Notes under the pieces: generated by a model
Database searches by the model: none
What the model saw: only the letters and a program-made list of their open reading frames with translations
Told to the model about the DNA's origin: nothing
Shown here: piece after piece, positions 35,101 to 44,573 of the stretch
Layout of the letters: each line of letters begins with the position of its first letter
Numbering within the stretch: the first letter of the stretch is position 1
Assembly (NCBI RefSeq): GCF_004153445.1
Contig: NZ_SDQC01000004.1
Coordinates: 391,431 to 455,430, forward strand
DNA length: 64,000 bases
Direction of reading: 5' to 3'
Source: Allopusillimonas soli
GTDB taxonomy: Bacteria > Pseudomonadota > Gammaproteobacteria > Burkholderiales > Burkholderiaceae_B
Program-made: the position numbers and the translations under genes

Positions 35101-36054
35101 TCAATGAGCGCAATCTACCGCATCCAAATGACCGTGTAGCCATGACGCGACGTCTGTCGTTGGAATGGAACGGCTTTCGTTATAAGTGACTGCTTTTTCC
35201 CACCACATCCCGTCGCCTAATGCAAAGGCGGTCCGATACCGGGCCATTACATCGTCAGGATGTCGGCCCAACATATCGTTCAGATATTCCCGTGTGAGAA
35301 GTTTGCGTGTGAAGGGGGTGTTGGTCACGTCTTCCAGAATATCTGCGAGTGTTGCGTACGAGAGGGTGTCGCTGGCAACGTAGATAATCTCATTCGCGAT
35401 GCGAGGCTGTTCGAGCACGATTTCTGCGGTGAGTCGTCCGATGTCCTCGGGCGTGGTGACCGTAACCTTGGTTTCCCAGGTGCCCAGTCCATGTACTGTC
35501 TTGGAGTTGAAATCAACTATACCGAAGGCCGGTTCAAACAGAAAACTCGTGAACATGCCGGTGGACACAATTACCCATTCGGTTCGGTTCTGTGACCGCA
35601 GCAGCGTTCTGACGTCATACTGTTCATCGAAGACGGGTTGTCCGCTGCCTTTTCCGACAATGTCATAGTCAACACCAAACTGCCATGGAAAATATCGGCA
35701 TACTTCTGCAGAGAGGGCGGCACGTGTCACCTTCATCTGGGTGCCGGGCCCTGCAACGAAACCGGTACAGTTAATGACGGTACGAAATCGCTTGAATACT
35801 TCGGTTAGCTCGTCTTCGGTGCAGGTAAACAGATCGAAGGGCAGTAATTCAGCGCCGAGGTCAATAAGCTCGGCAACCGATTTCGCCTCTAATACACTTG
35901 GCGATTTCCACATTTTCGGCGAGATCAAAACAGTCAGTCGTGTTTTTGCATTCTGGCGACGGGGTGCCAGCTCTCGTAGCACTGCCATGCCCAATTGGCC
36001 CGCGCCAAGTACCAGCATGTGTTCAGTATCTACTCCGCTTTTGTGTTGATTCAT
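35101..36054 (-). CDS. NmrA/isoflavone reductase-like NAD(P)-binding protein
   Basis: 317 residues. The N-terminal dinucleotide motif HMLVLGAGQLGMAVLREL is followed by a family-typical body (FRTVINCTGFVAGPGTQMKV, YFPWQFGVDYD). These atypical short-chain dehydrogenases either reduce small aromatics or sense NADP(H). Divergent from the LysR gene at 36342, which probably regulates it. Confidence 0.85.
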   Translation of the reverse strand: MNQHKSGVDTEHMLVLGAGQLGMAVLRELAPRRQNAKTRLTVLISPKMWKSPSVLEAKSVAELIDLGAELLPFDLFTCTEDELTEVFKRFRTVINCTGFVAGPGTQMKVTRAALSAEVCRYFPWQFGVDYDIVGKGSGQPVFDEQYDVRTLLRSQNRTEWVIVSTGMFTSFLFEPAFGIVDFNSKTVHGLGTWETKVTVTTPEDIGRLTAEIVLEQPRIANEIIYVASDTLSYATLADILEDVTNTPFTRKLLTREYLNDMLGRHPDDVMARYRTAFALGDGMWWEKAVTYNESRSIPTTDVASWLHGHLDAVDCAH

Positions 36055-36341
36055 GGTGTATTTCCCTTACATGGTTGGAATATGATCTATCCCATATTTG
36101 TGCATAATCTGGCCAGCGCTGCTGGCTGATCAGCAAGCATTATGATGCCGGTAGAAAGCCGATTCCGAGAAATAATAATGGCCGGATGCATGATGGAAAA
36201 AGCCACAGAAATTGTTTTTAATATTGTAAAAAATGGAATAATAGGCTGGCCTTGAGACGTTACTATTCAGGCGCTCATGGCGCGCTTTATGTTTTGGAAG
36301 GGCTATGGCATACGGAAGAATCCTAATCTGGAGGTTCGAAC

Positions 36342-37280
36342 ATGGATAAACTCCGAGCTATGTGGGTTTTTGTACGCGTTGTTGATATGAATGGTTTCGC
36401 CAATGCAGCAAATGGCCTTTCCATGCCGCCTTCGACTGTAAGCAGAGTGATAAAAGATTTGGAGGCTCATCTTGGGGCCCGGCTGTTGCAGCGAACCACG
36501 CGCACGCTTAGCCTGACGCCGGACGGCATCCTTTACTATGACCATTGCCGGCGAATCTTGAGCGAGGTTGAAGTGGCCGAATCCTCGCTGTCTAGCAAGG
36601 CTGTGCCGCCACGCGGTAAATTGCGTGTGGATATGTCTCCTTCATTGGCTCGAAGGGTTGTTCTACCAGCTATCACGGACTTTCAGGAGTGTTACCCCGA
36701 TATCGATCTCATACTGACGCTCGGCGATCGACCGGTCGATTTGGTTCAAGAGGGCGTTGACTGTGTGTTGCGCGCCGGCACCCCCGCGTCGTCGGCGGTG
36801 TTGGTGGCTCGTCGGGTTGGCAGCTTTGAATGGATAACGTGCGCCTCATCCGCATACCTTAAAAAACACAGCGAGCCGAAAACCCTGGAAGACTTAAAGT
36901 CTCACCGCTTAGTGCAGTTCCTGGCCGGGCGAACCGGGCGTTCAGTCGATTGGCGCTTTCTTATCAATGGCGAGGAACGTACCGTTAACGTATCCGGCAA
37001 CCTTGCTGTAAACGATACTGACGCGTATGTCACTTGCGGCTTGGAGGGGCTGGGCCTGATTCGAATCGCGAACTTTATAGCCCAACCATATCTTCGAGAT
37101 GGTCGATTGGTGGATATTCTCCGGACCTACGAATCGCCTGAGGTGCCGCTGTCAATCATGTATCCGCAGAACCGTCACCTGTCGCCAACTGTGCGTGCTT
37201 TCGTGAGCTGGGTAAGCTTATTGATTCACGATGCACAACCAACATGGCGTCTATCTCATTGCGGGCGAGTTACAAGCTAA
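36342..37280 (+). CDS. LysR-family regulator of the NmrA-like gene
   Basis: 312 residues. HTH MDKLRAMWVFVRVVDMNGFA with MPPSTVSRVIKDLEAHLGAR; the LLQRTTRTLSLT segment places it in the CrgA/DsdC-like proteobacterial subgroup. Effector domain follows. It is divergent from the NmrA-like gene with a 287-base AT-rich gap holding both promoters. A GGAGG site precedes the start. Confidence 0.92.
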   Translation: MDKLRAMWVFVRVVDMNGFANAANGLSMPPSTVSRVIKDLEAHLGARLLQRTTRTLSLTPDGILYYDHCRRILSEVEVAESSLSSKAVPPRGKLRVDMSPSLARRVVLPAITDFQECYPDIDLILTLGDRPVDLVQEGVDCVLRAGTPASSAVLVARRVGSFEWITCASSAYLKKHSEPKTLEDLKSHRLVQFLAGRTGRSVDWRFLINGEERTVNVSGNLAVNDTDAYVTCGLEGLGLIRIANFIAQPYLRDGRLVDILRTYESPEVPLSIMYPQNRHLSPTVRAFVSWVSLLIHDAQPTWRLSHCGRVTS

Positions 37281-37327
37281 TGTCATATACCAGCGTACTC
37301 TCAAGCAGACCCGTTTCGATCGTCACT

Positions 37328-37621
37328 TCAATAGCCCGCCTCTCTTTGATGCCGGAAGGACAGGACATACACCGCGTCGTCGACTCGTTCGTGATGGTAC
37401 AAAGCAACATAACCAGAATCCCCAAACGTAATGACCAGCTCACGCAATTCCGGCATTTCAGGGTATGGTCTGCCAACGTTTGGGGCTGTTTCCAATAACA
37501 AGAGTTGCTGTGCGATGGCTTGACCCGCTCGCCGGGCGGCTTCCGGCGCCTTGGCTTGCAGGAACTGCCGGCACCGCTCCAAGCCTTCCGATGCGGCTTC
37601 GGTGATGATTACTTGTGGCAC
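37328..37621 (-). CDS. ParE/RelE-family toxin
   Basis: 97 residues with ParE-type features: the helix pair at residues 10-45 and the C-terminal beta sheet GYVALYHHERVDDAVYVLSF and RHQREAGY. ParE toxins inhibit gyrase; RelE types cut mRNA, and the sequence fits ParE better. It overlaps the antitoxin gene by 13 bases, so translation is coupled. Confidence 0.87.
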   Translation of the reverse strand: MPQVIITEAASEGLERCRQFLQAKAPEAARRAGQAIAQQLLLLETAPNVGRPYPEMPELRELVITFGDSGYVALYHHERVDDAVYVLSFRHQREAGY

Positions 37622-37881
37622 TCGGGCAGCGCCTTTTCTTTATCGGTACCCCAGGTGTTCAACCAAGTGCGAACTTCCTGCCCTGTCAGGTGAAGGCCTG
37701 TTTCTTGGTAAGACGCCCATGATGCCAATGCTTCCTGCTTGAAGCTCTCGCGGGCCTCTTCGCGCTCGACGTACTGTCGGATGGCTTCGAGCATGATCCA
37801 ATGTGGTGAGCGACGTCGTTGGCTAGCCAAATGCTGAACACGGCCTTTCAAGGCTTCGTCGATCTTGAGAGATGTTGCCAT
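37609..37881 (-). CDS. Ribbon-helix-helix antitoxin
   Basis: 90 residues. The N-terminal MATSLKIDEALKGRVQHLAS then QRRRSPHWIMLEAIRQYVE is a ribbon-helix-helix DNA-binding fold; the C-terminal tail would neutralise the ParE toxin. It should autorepress through the inverted repeat just upstream (37892-37918). Confidence 0.88.
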   Translation of the reverse strand: MATSLKIDEALKGRVQHLASQRRRSPHWIMLEAIRQYVEREEARESFKQEALASWASYQETGLHLTGQEVRTWLNTWGTDKEKALPECHK

Positions 37882-37891
37882 AGCAGGCCCC

Positions 37892-37918
37892 TTATCACTA
37901 GGTATTACTTAGTGATAA
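37892..37918. promoter_or_regulatory. Operator of the ParE/RHH toxin-antitoxin operon
   Basis: Perfect 9-bp arms TTATCACTA and TAGTGATAA with a 9-base spacer, starting 11 bases upstream of the antitoxin start. The position and symmetry fit autorepression by an RHH antitoxin. Confidence 0.7.
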
Positions 37919-37968
37919 TAACGCCGTCGGCCCGCCACGTCTACTCAATGTGATAAGCCAAGATAACA

Positions 37969-38448
37969 TCACGTCACTTTTCGTACCTCAGTAGCGGCAG
38001 GCATCAAGATGGCGCCATCTTTCGATGTGGGTATCATCGGCGCGATTGGCTTGCCCGTGTTTTTGTCAATCAGTACGGAATGGCGCTCGCCACGCGCGAA
38101 CGCATGCCGTTCCCCCCACTGTCGCAATGCCACGACAACAGGAAACAGGCTCTCTCCCTTGGCTGTCAGGACATATTCCTGATAGGCGGTGCCGTCCGAA
38201 GCCGCCTGCATTTCAAGAATGCCGGCTTTGGTTAGCTTGCGCAGCCGATCTGTGAGGATGTTGCGGGCAACGTCCAGGCTGCGCTGGAAGTCACCGAAAC
38301 GGCGCACGCCATCAAAGGCGTCACGCACGATCAGCAACGACCAGCGATCTCCCACAATATCAACGCAGCGGGCGACGGGACACGGTCTGTCATTCATTGT
38401 CTTGTGGCGAGGCACGGTAGCTCCCATTGGAACATCGCGGGCATTCAA
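37969..38448 (-). CDS. HxlR-family transcriptional regulator
   Basis: 159 residues (alternative starts at 38427 and 38397). HxlR winged-helix signatures: CPVARCVDIVGDRWSLLIVR, GVRRFGDFQRSLDVARNILT, DRLRKLTKAGIL, and YVLTAKG. The first Cys region resembles redox- or aldehyde-sensing members. Divergent from the interrupted MFS gene, which it probably regulated. The last 40 residues are an extension beyond the core. Confidence 0.88.
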   Translation of the reverse strand: MNARDVPMGATVPRHKTMNDRPCPVARCVDIVGDRWSLLIVRDAFDGVRRFGDFQRSLDVARNILTDRLRKLTKAGILEMQAASDGTAYQEYVLTAKGESLFPVVVALRQWGERHAFARGERHSVLIDKNTGKPIAPMIPTSKDGAILMPAATEVRKVT

Positions 38449-38507
38449 CTAAGTTGCATTTTAAAACTACATGCCATAGCATTCAACTAGTTTTATTTTG
38501 AAACTTG
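38443..38507. promoter_or_regulatory. Direct repeats in the HxlR/MFS divergent region
   Basis: Two copies of a motif starting ATTCAACTA, followed by GTT..ATTTT.AAACT, at 38443-38469 and 38481-38507, spaced 38 bases apart. Candidate HxlR operators; the first overlaps the longest possible HxlR start. Confidence 0.5.
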
Positions 38508-38526
38508 ATTGAATGGACTTGGAATC

Positions 38527-39801
38527 ATGAAGTCATTGTTTACGGCACTGCCGAGTCGGAACCACGCTTCGGTGCCAGATGCACAAATGCCTCGTAGTCT
38601 GGTGCTGCTGTTTGCTATCGCCAGCGGTTTAAGTGTGGCGAATGTCTACTACGCGCAACCATTGCTCGACGCGTTGGCGCGAGACTTCGACATCAGCTAC
38701 GCGGCTGTCGGCGGGGTAGTGACTGCCACGCAGGCCGGTTGCGCATTGGCCTTGCTACTGTTGGTGCCATTGGGAGACCGGATAGAACGTCGCCGACTGA
38801 TGGCCATACAACTACTGGCGCTAGTGGCGGCACTGGCAACGGTGGGTATGGCGGCGTCCATACCTGTGTTGCTGGCCGGCATGCTCGGCGTTGGTATGTT
38901 GGGTACGGCAATGGCACAGGGGCTGATTGCCTATGCAGCAAGCGCCGCCGCACCTCGCGAGCAAGGACGCGTTGTTGGTGCAGCGCAAAGCGGGCTGTTC
39001 ATTGGTCTGCTGCTGGCGCGCGTGTTCGCTGGAGGCGTCAGCGATGTGGCCGGGTGGCGAGGCGTATATTTCTGCTCTGCTTCTCTGATGCTGGCTGTCG
39101 CGCTGCCCCTATAGAAACGGCTGCCGGTCCTGGCGGTAGTGCCGAGCGCGATGAGCTACCCGCACCTGCTGGGATCGATGTTCACGCTGCTGCGGCAAGA
39201 AAAGGTGCTGCAAGTGCGTGGCGTGCTGGCTTTGTTAATGTTTGCGGCATTCAACATCTTCTGGAGCGCCTTGGTACTGCCATTGACCGCGCCGCCTTAT
39301 GACTTTTCACACACGGCCATTGGCGCCTTTGGTTTGGTCGGTACTCTGGGCGCGCTGGTTGCAGTGCGTGCCGGGCAGTGGGCCGACGACGGATATGGAC
39401 AGCGCACCAGCATAGCGGCACTCTTGATCTTGCTGCTGGCCTGGGGACCGCTATCGCTGATGGCGTGGTCGCTTTGGGCATTAGTGCTTGGCATTGTGCT
39501 GCTCGACTTGGGTGGCCAGGCACTGCATGTCACAAATCAAAGTTTGATTGTTCGCACCCGCCCCGAAGCGCATAGCCGGTTGATCGGTCTTTACATGCTG
39601 TTCTATGCCGTTGGCAGCGGGTTGGGTGCCATCAGTACCACCGCAACTTATGCTCGCACCGGCTGGCAAGGCGTGTGCCTGCTTGGTGCTTCGGTTAGCG
39701 TGCTGGCATTGGTGTTTTGGTATGCGACCCGACATGTTGCGTTCGTTGTGAGCTCTTCATCATTGACGGGGAAGAGCACTGAGTGCTTGGCCCACAAATG
39801 A
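38527..39801 (+). pseudogene. MFS transporter (YnfM-like) interrupted by an in-frame amber codon
   Basis: The frame begins at ATG 38527 and encodes six helices typical of drug/sugar efflux MFS proteins (GLSVANVYYAQPLLDALA, PLGDRIERRR). A TAG at 39112-39114 ends it after ALPL. The same frame continues without a break as KRLPVLAVVP... to a natural stop at 39801, giving the second six helices. One base change would restore the gene. Read as a nonsense pseudogene; a split, two-protein transporter is less likely because the second part has no good ribosome-binding site. Confidence 0.82.
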
Positions 39802-39877
39802 CAATCGCCGGCCTGAAAGCTGGGCTTTTGTACTCCATTTTGAAGCGCAATTATTTTCTCATTCCGAGGAGCTTGCC

Positions 39878-40036
39878 ATGTCCAGCGCAGTAGAAGCAAA
39901 GGATGAGCGGCTTCATGTACCCCTGAGCGCGGAGGCCAAGACCATGCGTCAACGCGCGGCGAACTACCGTCATAAGACGGTGAGTCAGATCGTGTTGACG
40001 ATTCTCGAGAGCATGCATCAAGAGCCGCAATTTTGA
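39878..40036 (+). pseudogene. Internally deleted TacAT toxin-antitoxin remnant
   Basis: Encodes 52 residues, MSSAVEAKDERLHVPLSAEA then KTMRQRAANYRHKTVSQ, nearly the same as the first half of the DUF1778 antitoxin at 59482. After VLT it continues ILESMHQEPQF, which corresponds to the toxin-coding segment near 59855 (IFESMRR in another frame). Thus a deletion joined antitoxin to toxin sequence. The upstream operator half-site TTGTACTCCATTT is kept, while the right arm is mutated. Confidence 0.75.
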
Positions 40037-40110
40037 CCGGTTGGGTAGTTCAGTTTGTTTGCTCGGCCTACGCATGATGTTCAATGCTCAATTAAGTGAA
40101 CTCAGGCCAT

Positions 40111-41007
40111 TCATATCGACTTGGCTATGTGTTCCCGCAGCCACTGGTGAGCGGGGTCTCGATGTACCCGCTCATGCCACAGCATCAGCATCTCGAAACC
40201 AGGCACCTCGATCGGCGGTTCCACCGCTTGCAGCGCTCGATTGCTGTGTATCAACCGAGACGGCACCATAGCCACAAGATCCGTGTTCGCCAGCACCGAT
40301 TCGAGAAACAGAAAGTGCGGCACCGATAGCGCTACGTTGCGCGTCATGTCATGCAGCGCAAGCACCGTGTCCGTTGGTCCCTGAAACCCGCCACCAACTG
40401 GTGACACGATTACATGATCCAGTTTGCAGAACTGAGCGAGAGTAGGGCGGCGTTTCAAACGCGGATGGCTTGTACGGCCAGCCAGCACATAGCGTTCCGT
40501 GAACATTGAGCGGCGCCGCAAGCCTGGCGGTGCTTCTTCGCTGATGTGAAAGGCCAGGTCAATGTCGCCTTGCTCCGCTTGGCGTGCCAGTAAGGAAGGT
40601 GACAGGCCAAGGACCGCCAATCGCGTGCTGGGCGCCGCCACACGCAACCCGGCAAGCGCTGGTAACACGATCGTGAATTCACCGTAGTCTGACGCCGCAA
40701 CGCACCAAGTCTGTCGTGCTTGGGCGGGAGCGAACGGACTGGATGGTGTGACCGCATGCTCCAGTGATTCCAGCGCTTGCCTCAACGGCTCTCGTAACTC
40801 GTCGGCGCGTGCCGTGGGCCGCATACCGCGTGGACCGGGAAGCAGCAACGGATCGTTGAACAGGGCGCGCAATTTGCCTAGTTGTACGCTCACGGTGGGC
40901 TGCGATAGGTGCAGACGTTCCGCTGCGCGTGTCACATTATGCTCGGTCAGTAACGCATCGAGAGTGACCAGCAAATTAAGGTCGAGACGGCGCAAGGAAT
41001 TGTTCAA
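40111..41007 (-). CDS. LysR-family regulator (NodD/SyrM-like)
   Basis: 298 residues. MNNSLRRLDLNLLVTLDALL and NVTRAAERLHLSQPTVSVQL with KLRALFNDPLLLPGPRG put it in the NodD/NahR-like branch of LysR. No metabolic gene is directly adjacent: the degraded TacAT module is downstream, and a LysR of cluster B is divergent 296 bases away. Target unknown. Confidence 0.9.
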   Translation of the reverse strand: MNNSLRRLDLNLLVTLDALLTEHNVTRAAERLHLSQPTVSVQLGKLRALFNDPLLLPGPRGMRPTARADELREPLRQALESLEHAVTPSSPFAPAQARQTWCVAASDYGEFTIVLPALAGLRVAAPSTRLAVLGLSPSLLARQAEQGDIDLAFHISEEAPPGLRRRSMFTERYVLAGRTSHPRLKRRPTLAQFCKLDHVIVSPVGGGFQGPTDTVLALHDMTRNVALSVPHFLFLESVLANTDLVAMVPSRLIHSNRALQAVEPPIEVPGFEMLMLWHERVHRDPAHQWLREHIAKSI

Positions 41008-41303
41008 TGTAATACCTAATATTTTAGAAATTCATTTTTAAGATACCGTGTACGCTGGTGGTGACTGAGCAGAATTTACGACGAACGGCCAAGTGGTTTG
41101 GGCCAAGCGATCAAAAGACACAAAAAATGCCCGCTTGTACGAGCAGACCTTTCGCAGCCAGGCTAGCCCGCTAGGAGAGCATGTGGTTGATGACTTGCAG
41201 CGCTTTGACAAGGGGTCTTGCGTTATCCTAATAGAATTACCAAACATATCAAAGGCTCGGGAAGGTAACGGGCTATCGTTCCTTCTTTTTTACCGGTTTC
41301 GTC

Positions 41304-42194
41304 ATGAATGTTGCGTTTCTAAAAAACTTCCTCACCATCGTGGATGCGGGTTCTGTTGCTGAAGCGGCACGACGGCTGAATCTATCCCCGACGACACTGG
41401 CGCAGCAGATGAAGTCGATTGAAAAAGACTTGGGCGTGAAGCTCGTTATGCGCACAGGCCGCACGGTGTCCTTAACGGAAGCGGGGCATCGCGTCCTAGA
41501 ACAGGCTCGAGCGCTGGTTCATGATTATTCGAACATGCATTTGACCGCCAACTCTTCACTGCCTCCAAAAGAGTTGCGCTTGGGATCGATCAATACAGCG
41601 TTGCAGTCGTTTATTCCGGATACTTTGTTGATGCTGACAGAGCGCCTCCCTACCTTATCAGTTTTTATTCACGCGGGCACTTCCGAGAAACTACTGGAAG
41701 ACGTCCGCAAAGGCGCCTTGGATGCTGTGATCATTCCCCATCCACAATATGACTTTCCCAAGTCTCTATGCTGGCAATTGCTCATTGTTGAGCCGCTCAT
41801 TGCGCTTGTGCCCGCCCGCTTGCGGGCTGCGGATCCGTACAAGATTCTAAGAACACAACCCTTCATCAGGTATGATCGTCAGCATTGGGGAGGCCAGCTG
41901 GCAGATCGCTACTTAAAAGAAATGGACATCGTGCCAAAAGAGCGTTTTGAGCTGGCCTCCTTGTTAACCATCGCTCTGATGGTGGACAGGGGACTAGGTG
42001 TGTCTTTGGTTCCCGACTCTCATTACCCGTCGCCGCCTGGGCTGCGTTTGGCAAAGTTGCCGCTTCTCGCTACTCACCATCAACGATTGATTGGTGCGGT
42101 ATGGAAGCGCGGTTCTCCCAAGGAGGGACTAGTGGGTGTTGTTATAGATCACATTCGTAGCGTACTCGCCCTCGAGAAATCACGTTCAAGTTGA
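41304..42194 (+). CDS. LysR-family regulator, cluster B
   Basis: 296 residues. HTH MNVAFLKNFLTIVDAGSVAE, AARRLNLSPTTLAQQMKSIE, KDLGVKLVMRTGRTVSLTEA. It shares a matching order of segments with the cluster A LysR at 16612 (KDLGV, RTGRTV/RSGRTV, PFIRYDR, ALMVDR.LGVSL). It converges on the CoA-transferase gene with a 9-base overlap and probably regulates cluster B. Confidence 0.92.
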   Translation: MNVAFLKNFLTIVDAGSVAEAARRLNLSPTTLAQQMKSIEKDLGVKLVMRTGRTVSLTEAGHRVLEQARALVHDYSNMHLTANSSLPPKELRLGSINTALQSFIPDTLLMLTERLPTLSVFIHAGTSEKLLEDVRKGALDAVIIPHPQYDFPKSLCWQLLIVEPLIALVPARLRAADPYKILRTQPFIRYDRQHWGGQLADRYLKEMDIVPKERFELASLLTIALMVDRGLGVSLVPDSHYPSPPGLRLAKLPLLATHHQRLIGAVWKRGSPKEGLVGVVIDHIRSVLALEKSRSS

Positions 42195-43448
42195 CGCCTC
42201 AAAGACTATGCCGGATTCAAGAAGCTTTCGGTACGCATGTTCGTCGATGCCTACTTTCGCCAGAACTTCGCGATTATGCGCTCCGAGCGCTGGCGCAGGT
42301 GTTCTGATACTTCCGGGTGTTGCCGACAGCCGGGGAAGTACCGTGTGCATGGGAAACGAGCCCATTTCATTGTCCGGGTATTCGCGAATGATTCCGCGCT
42401 CGATAAAGTGTGGATCCTCGATGATCTGCGATATGTCATAAATGGGGCCGATGGTCACTTCCGCTGCCTCGAAGAACGCAACATTCTCTGCCTGGGTTCT
42501 TTGGGAAATGAAGTCCGCTACGATATTGTCGAGTTCATCAACATTTTTTACGCGTGCGGCATTAGTCGCAAACTTCGGATTGTTTATGAGATCCTCTCTG
42601 CCGATCGACCTGAACAGCCGCTCTGCCATTTTTTGCGTTGAGGCGGATAAGGAGACATATCGGTCATCCTTGGTGCGATAGGCATTTCGAGGCCCGGAGT
42701 TAGTAGACCGGCTGCCGACGCGAGGCTTCACTGTTCCCGTCAATCTATAGTTGGCCGCTTGCGGTCCTAGAACATGAAAAAGAGGGTCGAGCAACGAGAC
42801 ATCGATCACTTGACCTATGCCGCCTAGTTTCTCGGAGTTTCGTAGAGCGATCATTGTAGCCGTTGCGCCATAGCTTCCGGCAAACGCATCCGCCATGTAA
42901 AACGGGGGAAGTACTGGCTCGCGATCCGGAAATCCATTAAAGGAGGCAAAGCCTGAAATTCCTTCTATCAAGGTACCGAACCCTGGTCGATGGCTATAAG
43001 GGCCTTCTTGACCCCAGCCGGATATCCTGACGATGACCAGTTTTGGGTGACGCCGATGCAGCTGTTCTGGAGCGAGCCCCATCTTCTCCAATGTGCCTGG
43101 TCTGAAACTCTCCACCAGAACGTGGCAAGTTTCCACCAAGTGCCTGAGCAACTTTTGCGCATACTCATGGCGTAGATTCAGTGCGAGGCTTTTCTTGTTG
43201 CGGGCATATAACTTCCAATTGGTTTCTATGCCTTGCGTCTGCCAGGCGCGTAGTGTGTCTCCTTCTTTGGGTTCTACCTTGATGACCTCTGCGCCAAAGT
43301 CGCCGAGCATCTGAGTTAAAGCGTTGCCTGCAAACAGCCTGGATAAGTCCAGGACCCGAATGCCGTTCAGGGGGCCGACTGTGTCTCTATCGTAGTCTGC
43401 CTTATGAAATTTGCTTTCTGACAGTGCATTCACTTCCACTTCTTGCAT
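42186..43448 (-). CDS. Class III CoA-transferase, cluster B
   Basis: 420 residues of the CaiB/BaiF family. LNGIRVLDLSRLFAGNALTQ, NKKSLALNLRHEYAQ, VLVESFRPGTLEKMGL and RISGWGQEGPYSHRPGFGTL are typical; at the catalytic position the sequence reads PGFGTLIEG, with Phe-Gly where the Asp of GYD is normally found, so the active-site acid may be displaced or absent. Paralogous to the gene at 14332 (which keeps GYD). Divergent from the Bug/CitE operon starting at 43609. Confidence 0.88.
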   Translation of the reverse strand: MQEVEVNALSESKFHKADYDRDTVGPLNGIRVLDLSRLFAGNALTQMLGDFGAEVIKVEPKEGDTLRAWQTQGIETNWKLYARNKKSLALNLRHEYAQKLLRHLVETCHVLVESFRPGTLEKMGLAPEQLHRRHPKLVIVRISGWGQEGPYSHRPGFGTLIEGISGFASFNGFPDREPVLPPFYMADAFAGSYGATATMIALRNSEKLGGIGQVIDVSLLDPLFHVLGPQAANYRLTGTVKPRVGSRSTNSGPRNAYRTKDDRYVSLSASTQKMAERLFRSIGREDLINNPKFATNAARVKNVDELDNIVADFISQRTQAENVAFFEAAEVTIGPIYDISQIIEDPHFIERGIIREYPDNEMGSFPMHTVLPRLSATPGSIRTPAPALGAHNREVLAKVGIDEHAYRKLLESGIVFEAST

Positions 43449-43525
43449 TTGATATCTCCCGCTTGCTACGCAAATACTAGATCAGGAATACCACCCGTGG
43501 AAGGAGAAAAAGGCATTTTTAAAAA

Positions 43526-43566
43526 ACGTGTATTACGTTCCTTTAATAAAACTACAACGTGTAATA
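43526..43566. promoter_or_regulatory. Repeated AACGTGTA motif in the cluster B divergent region
   Basis: AACGTGTATTACGTT (43526-43540), with arms AACGT/ACGTT, is followed by AACGTGTAAT (43557-43566). The two sites share AACGTGTA and lie in the gap between the CoA-transferase and Bug receptor genes; candidate LysR sites. Confidence 0.45.
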
Positions 43567-43608
43567 TGGATTCGAAAATTTATAAATTGATGATTTCTAG
43601 GAGGCAAG

Positions 43609-44571
43609 ATGAACAAAGTCATCCGACTCTGTATGGCGACCCTTATAGGGTTCGCGATCAGTCCGAGCAGCTGGGCCAAATACCCCGATAAATCGATATC
43701 CATTATCGTGCCGTTTACCCCGGGCGGCTTCAGTGACAAGGTCGCTCGGCTGGTCGCCGAGGGCATAGGCGCCAAGCTGGGTGTTTCAACCATCGTTGAT
43801 AACAAGCCTGGCGCAGCCGGCGCCTTGGCGTTGTCTCAAATAAGCCGCGCCGAGCCGGATGGCTATACCCTTTATCTATCCAATTCGGCGACTGATGCCA
43901 TCAATCCCAACATCTATCGGACGCAGGAGGTCGATCCGCTGAAGGCACTCAAGCCAATCATACTGGTTGTTAAAACGCCCAACCTGGTAGCGGTCAATAA
44001 AGATGTAAAGGCCCATACGTTGACCGAATTGGTGGAGTTGGCCCACAACCACCCCGGCCAACTTAACTTCGGTACGCCCGGTGTAGGTACAACCGGCCAT
44101 TTAACTGGGGAGCTTTTCAATGGGGTTGCGAATATCCAGTTGCAGCATGTTCCTTATAAGGGTTCTGCGCAGGTTTTCACCGACCTTGTCGGTGGGCAGA
44201 TACAGGTGACTTTCGACAACATCACCACGCTTGCCGGGCAGGTCAAAGGTGGACATATACGTGGCCTAGCCGTCACGGGATTGAAGCGATCTCCGTTGCT
44301 GCCGGACATTCCCACCGTCGTAGAGTCCGGCTACCCGGGATTTGAAACTACCTCTTGGGCGGGGATATCAGCGCCTGCCGGTACACCGGATGACGTCATT
44401 CGGACTCTGAACAAAGCGATCTCGGCCATCATAGAGACAAAGGAATTCAAGGCCAAGATGAATGGCGGTGAGGTCGCGGGGGGTAGCGCGGACAGTTTCC
44501 GCCAATTCATTGTCGAGGAGCGGGAAAAATGGGGCGGGGTCGTCCGGCGAATCAACCTGAGCATGGATTGA
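43609..44571 (+). CDS. Bug-family (TTT) periplasmic solute receptor 5
   Basis: 320 residues with signal peptide ending near SSWA, then KYPDKSISIIVPFTPGGFSD. The second block reads SRAEPDGYTLYLS. AGGAGG precedes ATG 43609. First gene of the forward part of cluster B and coupled closely to the CitE-like gene (2 bases). Similar in order to receptor 6 two genes downstream, suggesting a local duplication. Confidence 0.92.
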   Translation: MNKVIRLCMATLIGFAISPSSWAKYPDKSISIIVPFTPGGFSDKVARLVAEGIGAKLGVSTIVDNKPGAAGALALSQISRAEPDGYTLYLSNSATDAINPNIYRTQEVDPLKALKPIILVVKTPNLVAVNKDVKAHTLTELVELAHNHPGQLNFGTPGVGTTGHLTGELFNGVANIQLQHVPYKGSAQVFTDLVGGQIQVTFDNITTLAGQVKGGHIRGLAVTGLKRSPLLPDIPTVVESGYPGFETTSWAGISAPAGTPDDVIRTLNKAISAIIETKEFKAKMNGGEVAGGSADSFRQFIVEEREKWGGVVRRINLSMD

Positions 44572-44573
44572 TC

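Noticed and set aside
39112..39114. Amber codon as pyrrolysine or programmed readthrough
   Set aside because: No Pyl genes or special context, and MFS proteins do not use recoding; a nonsense change is simpler.
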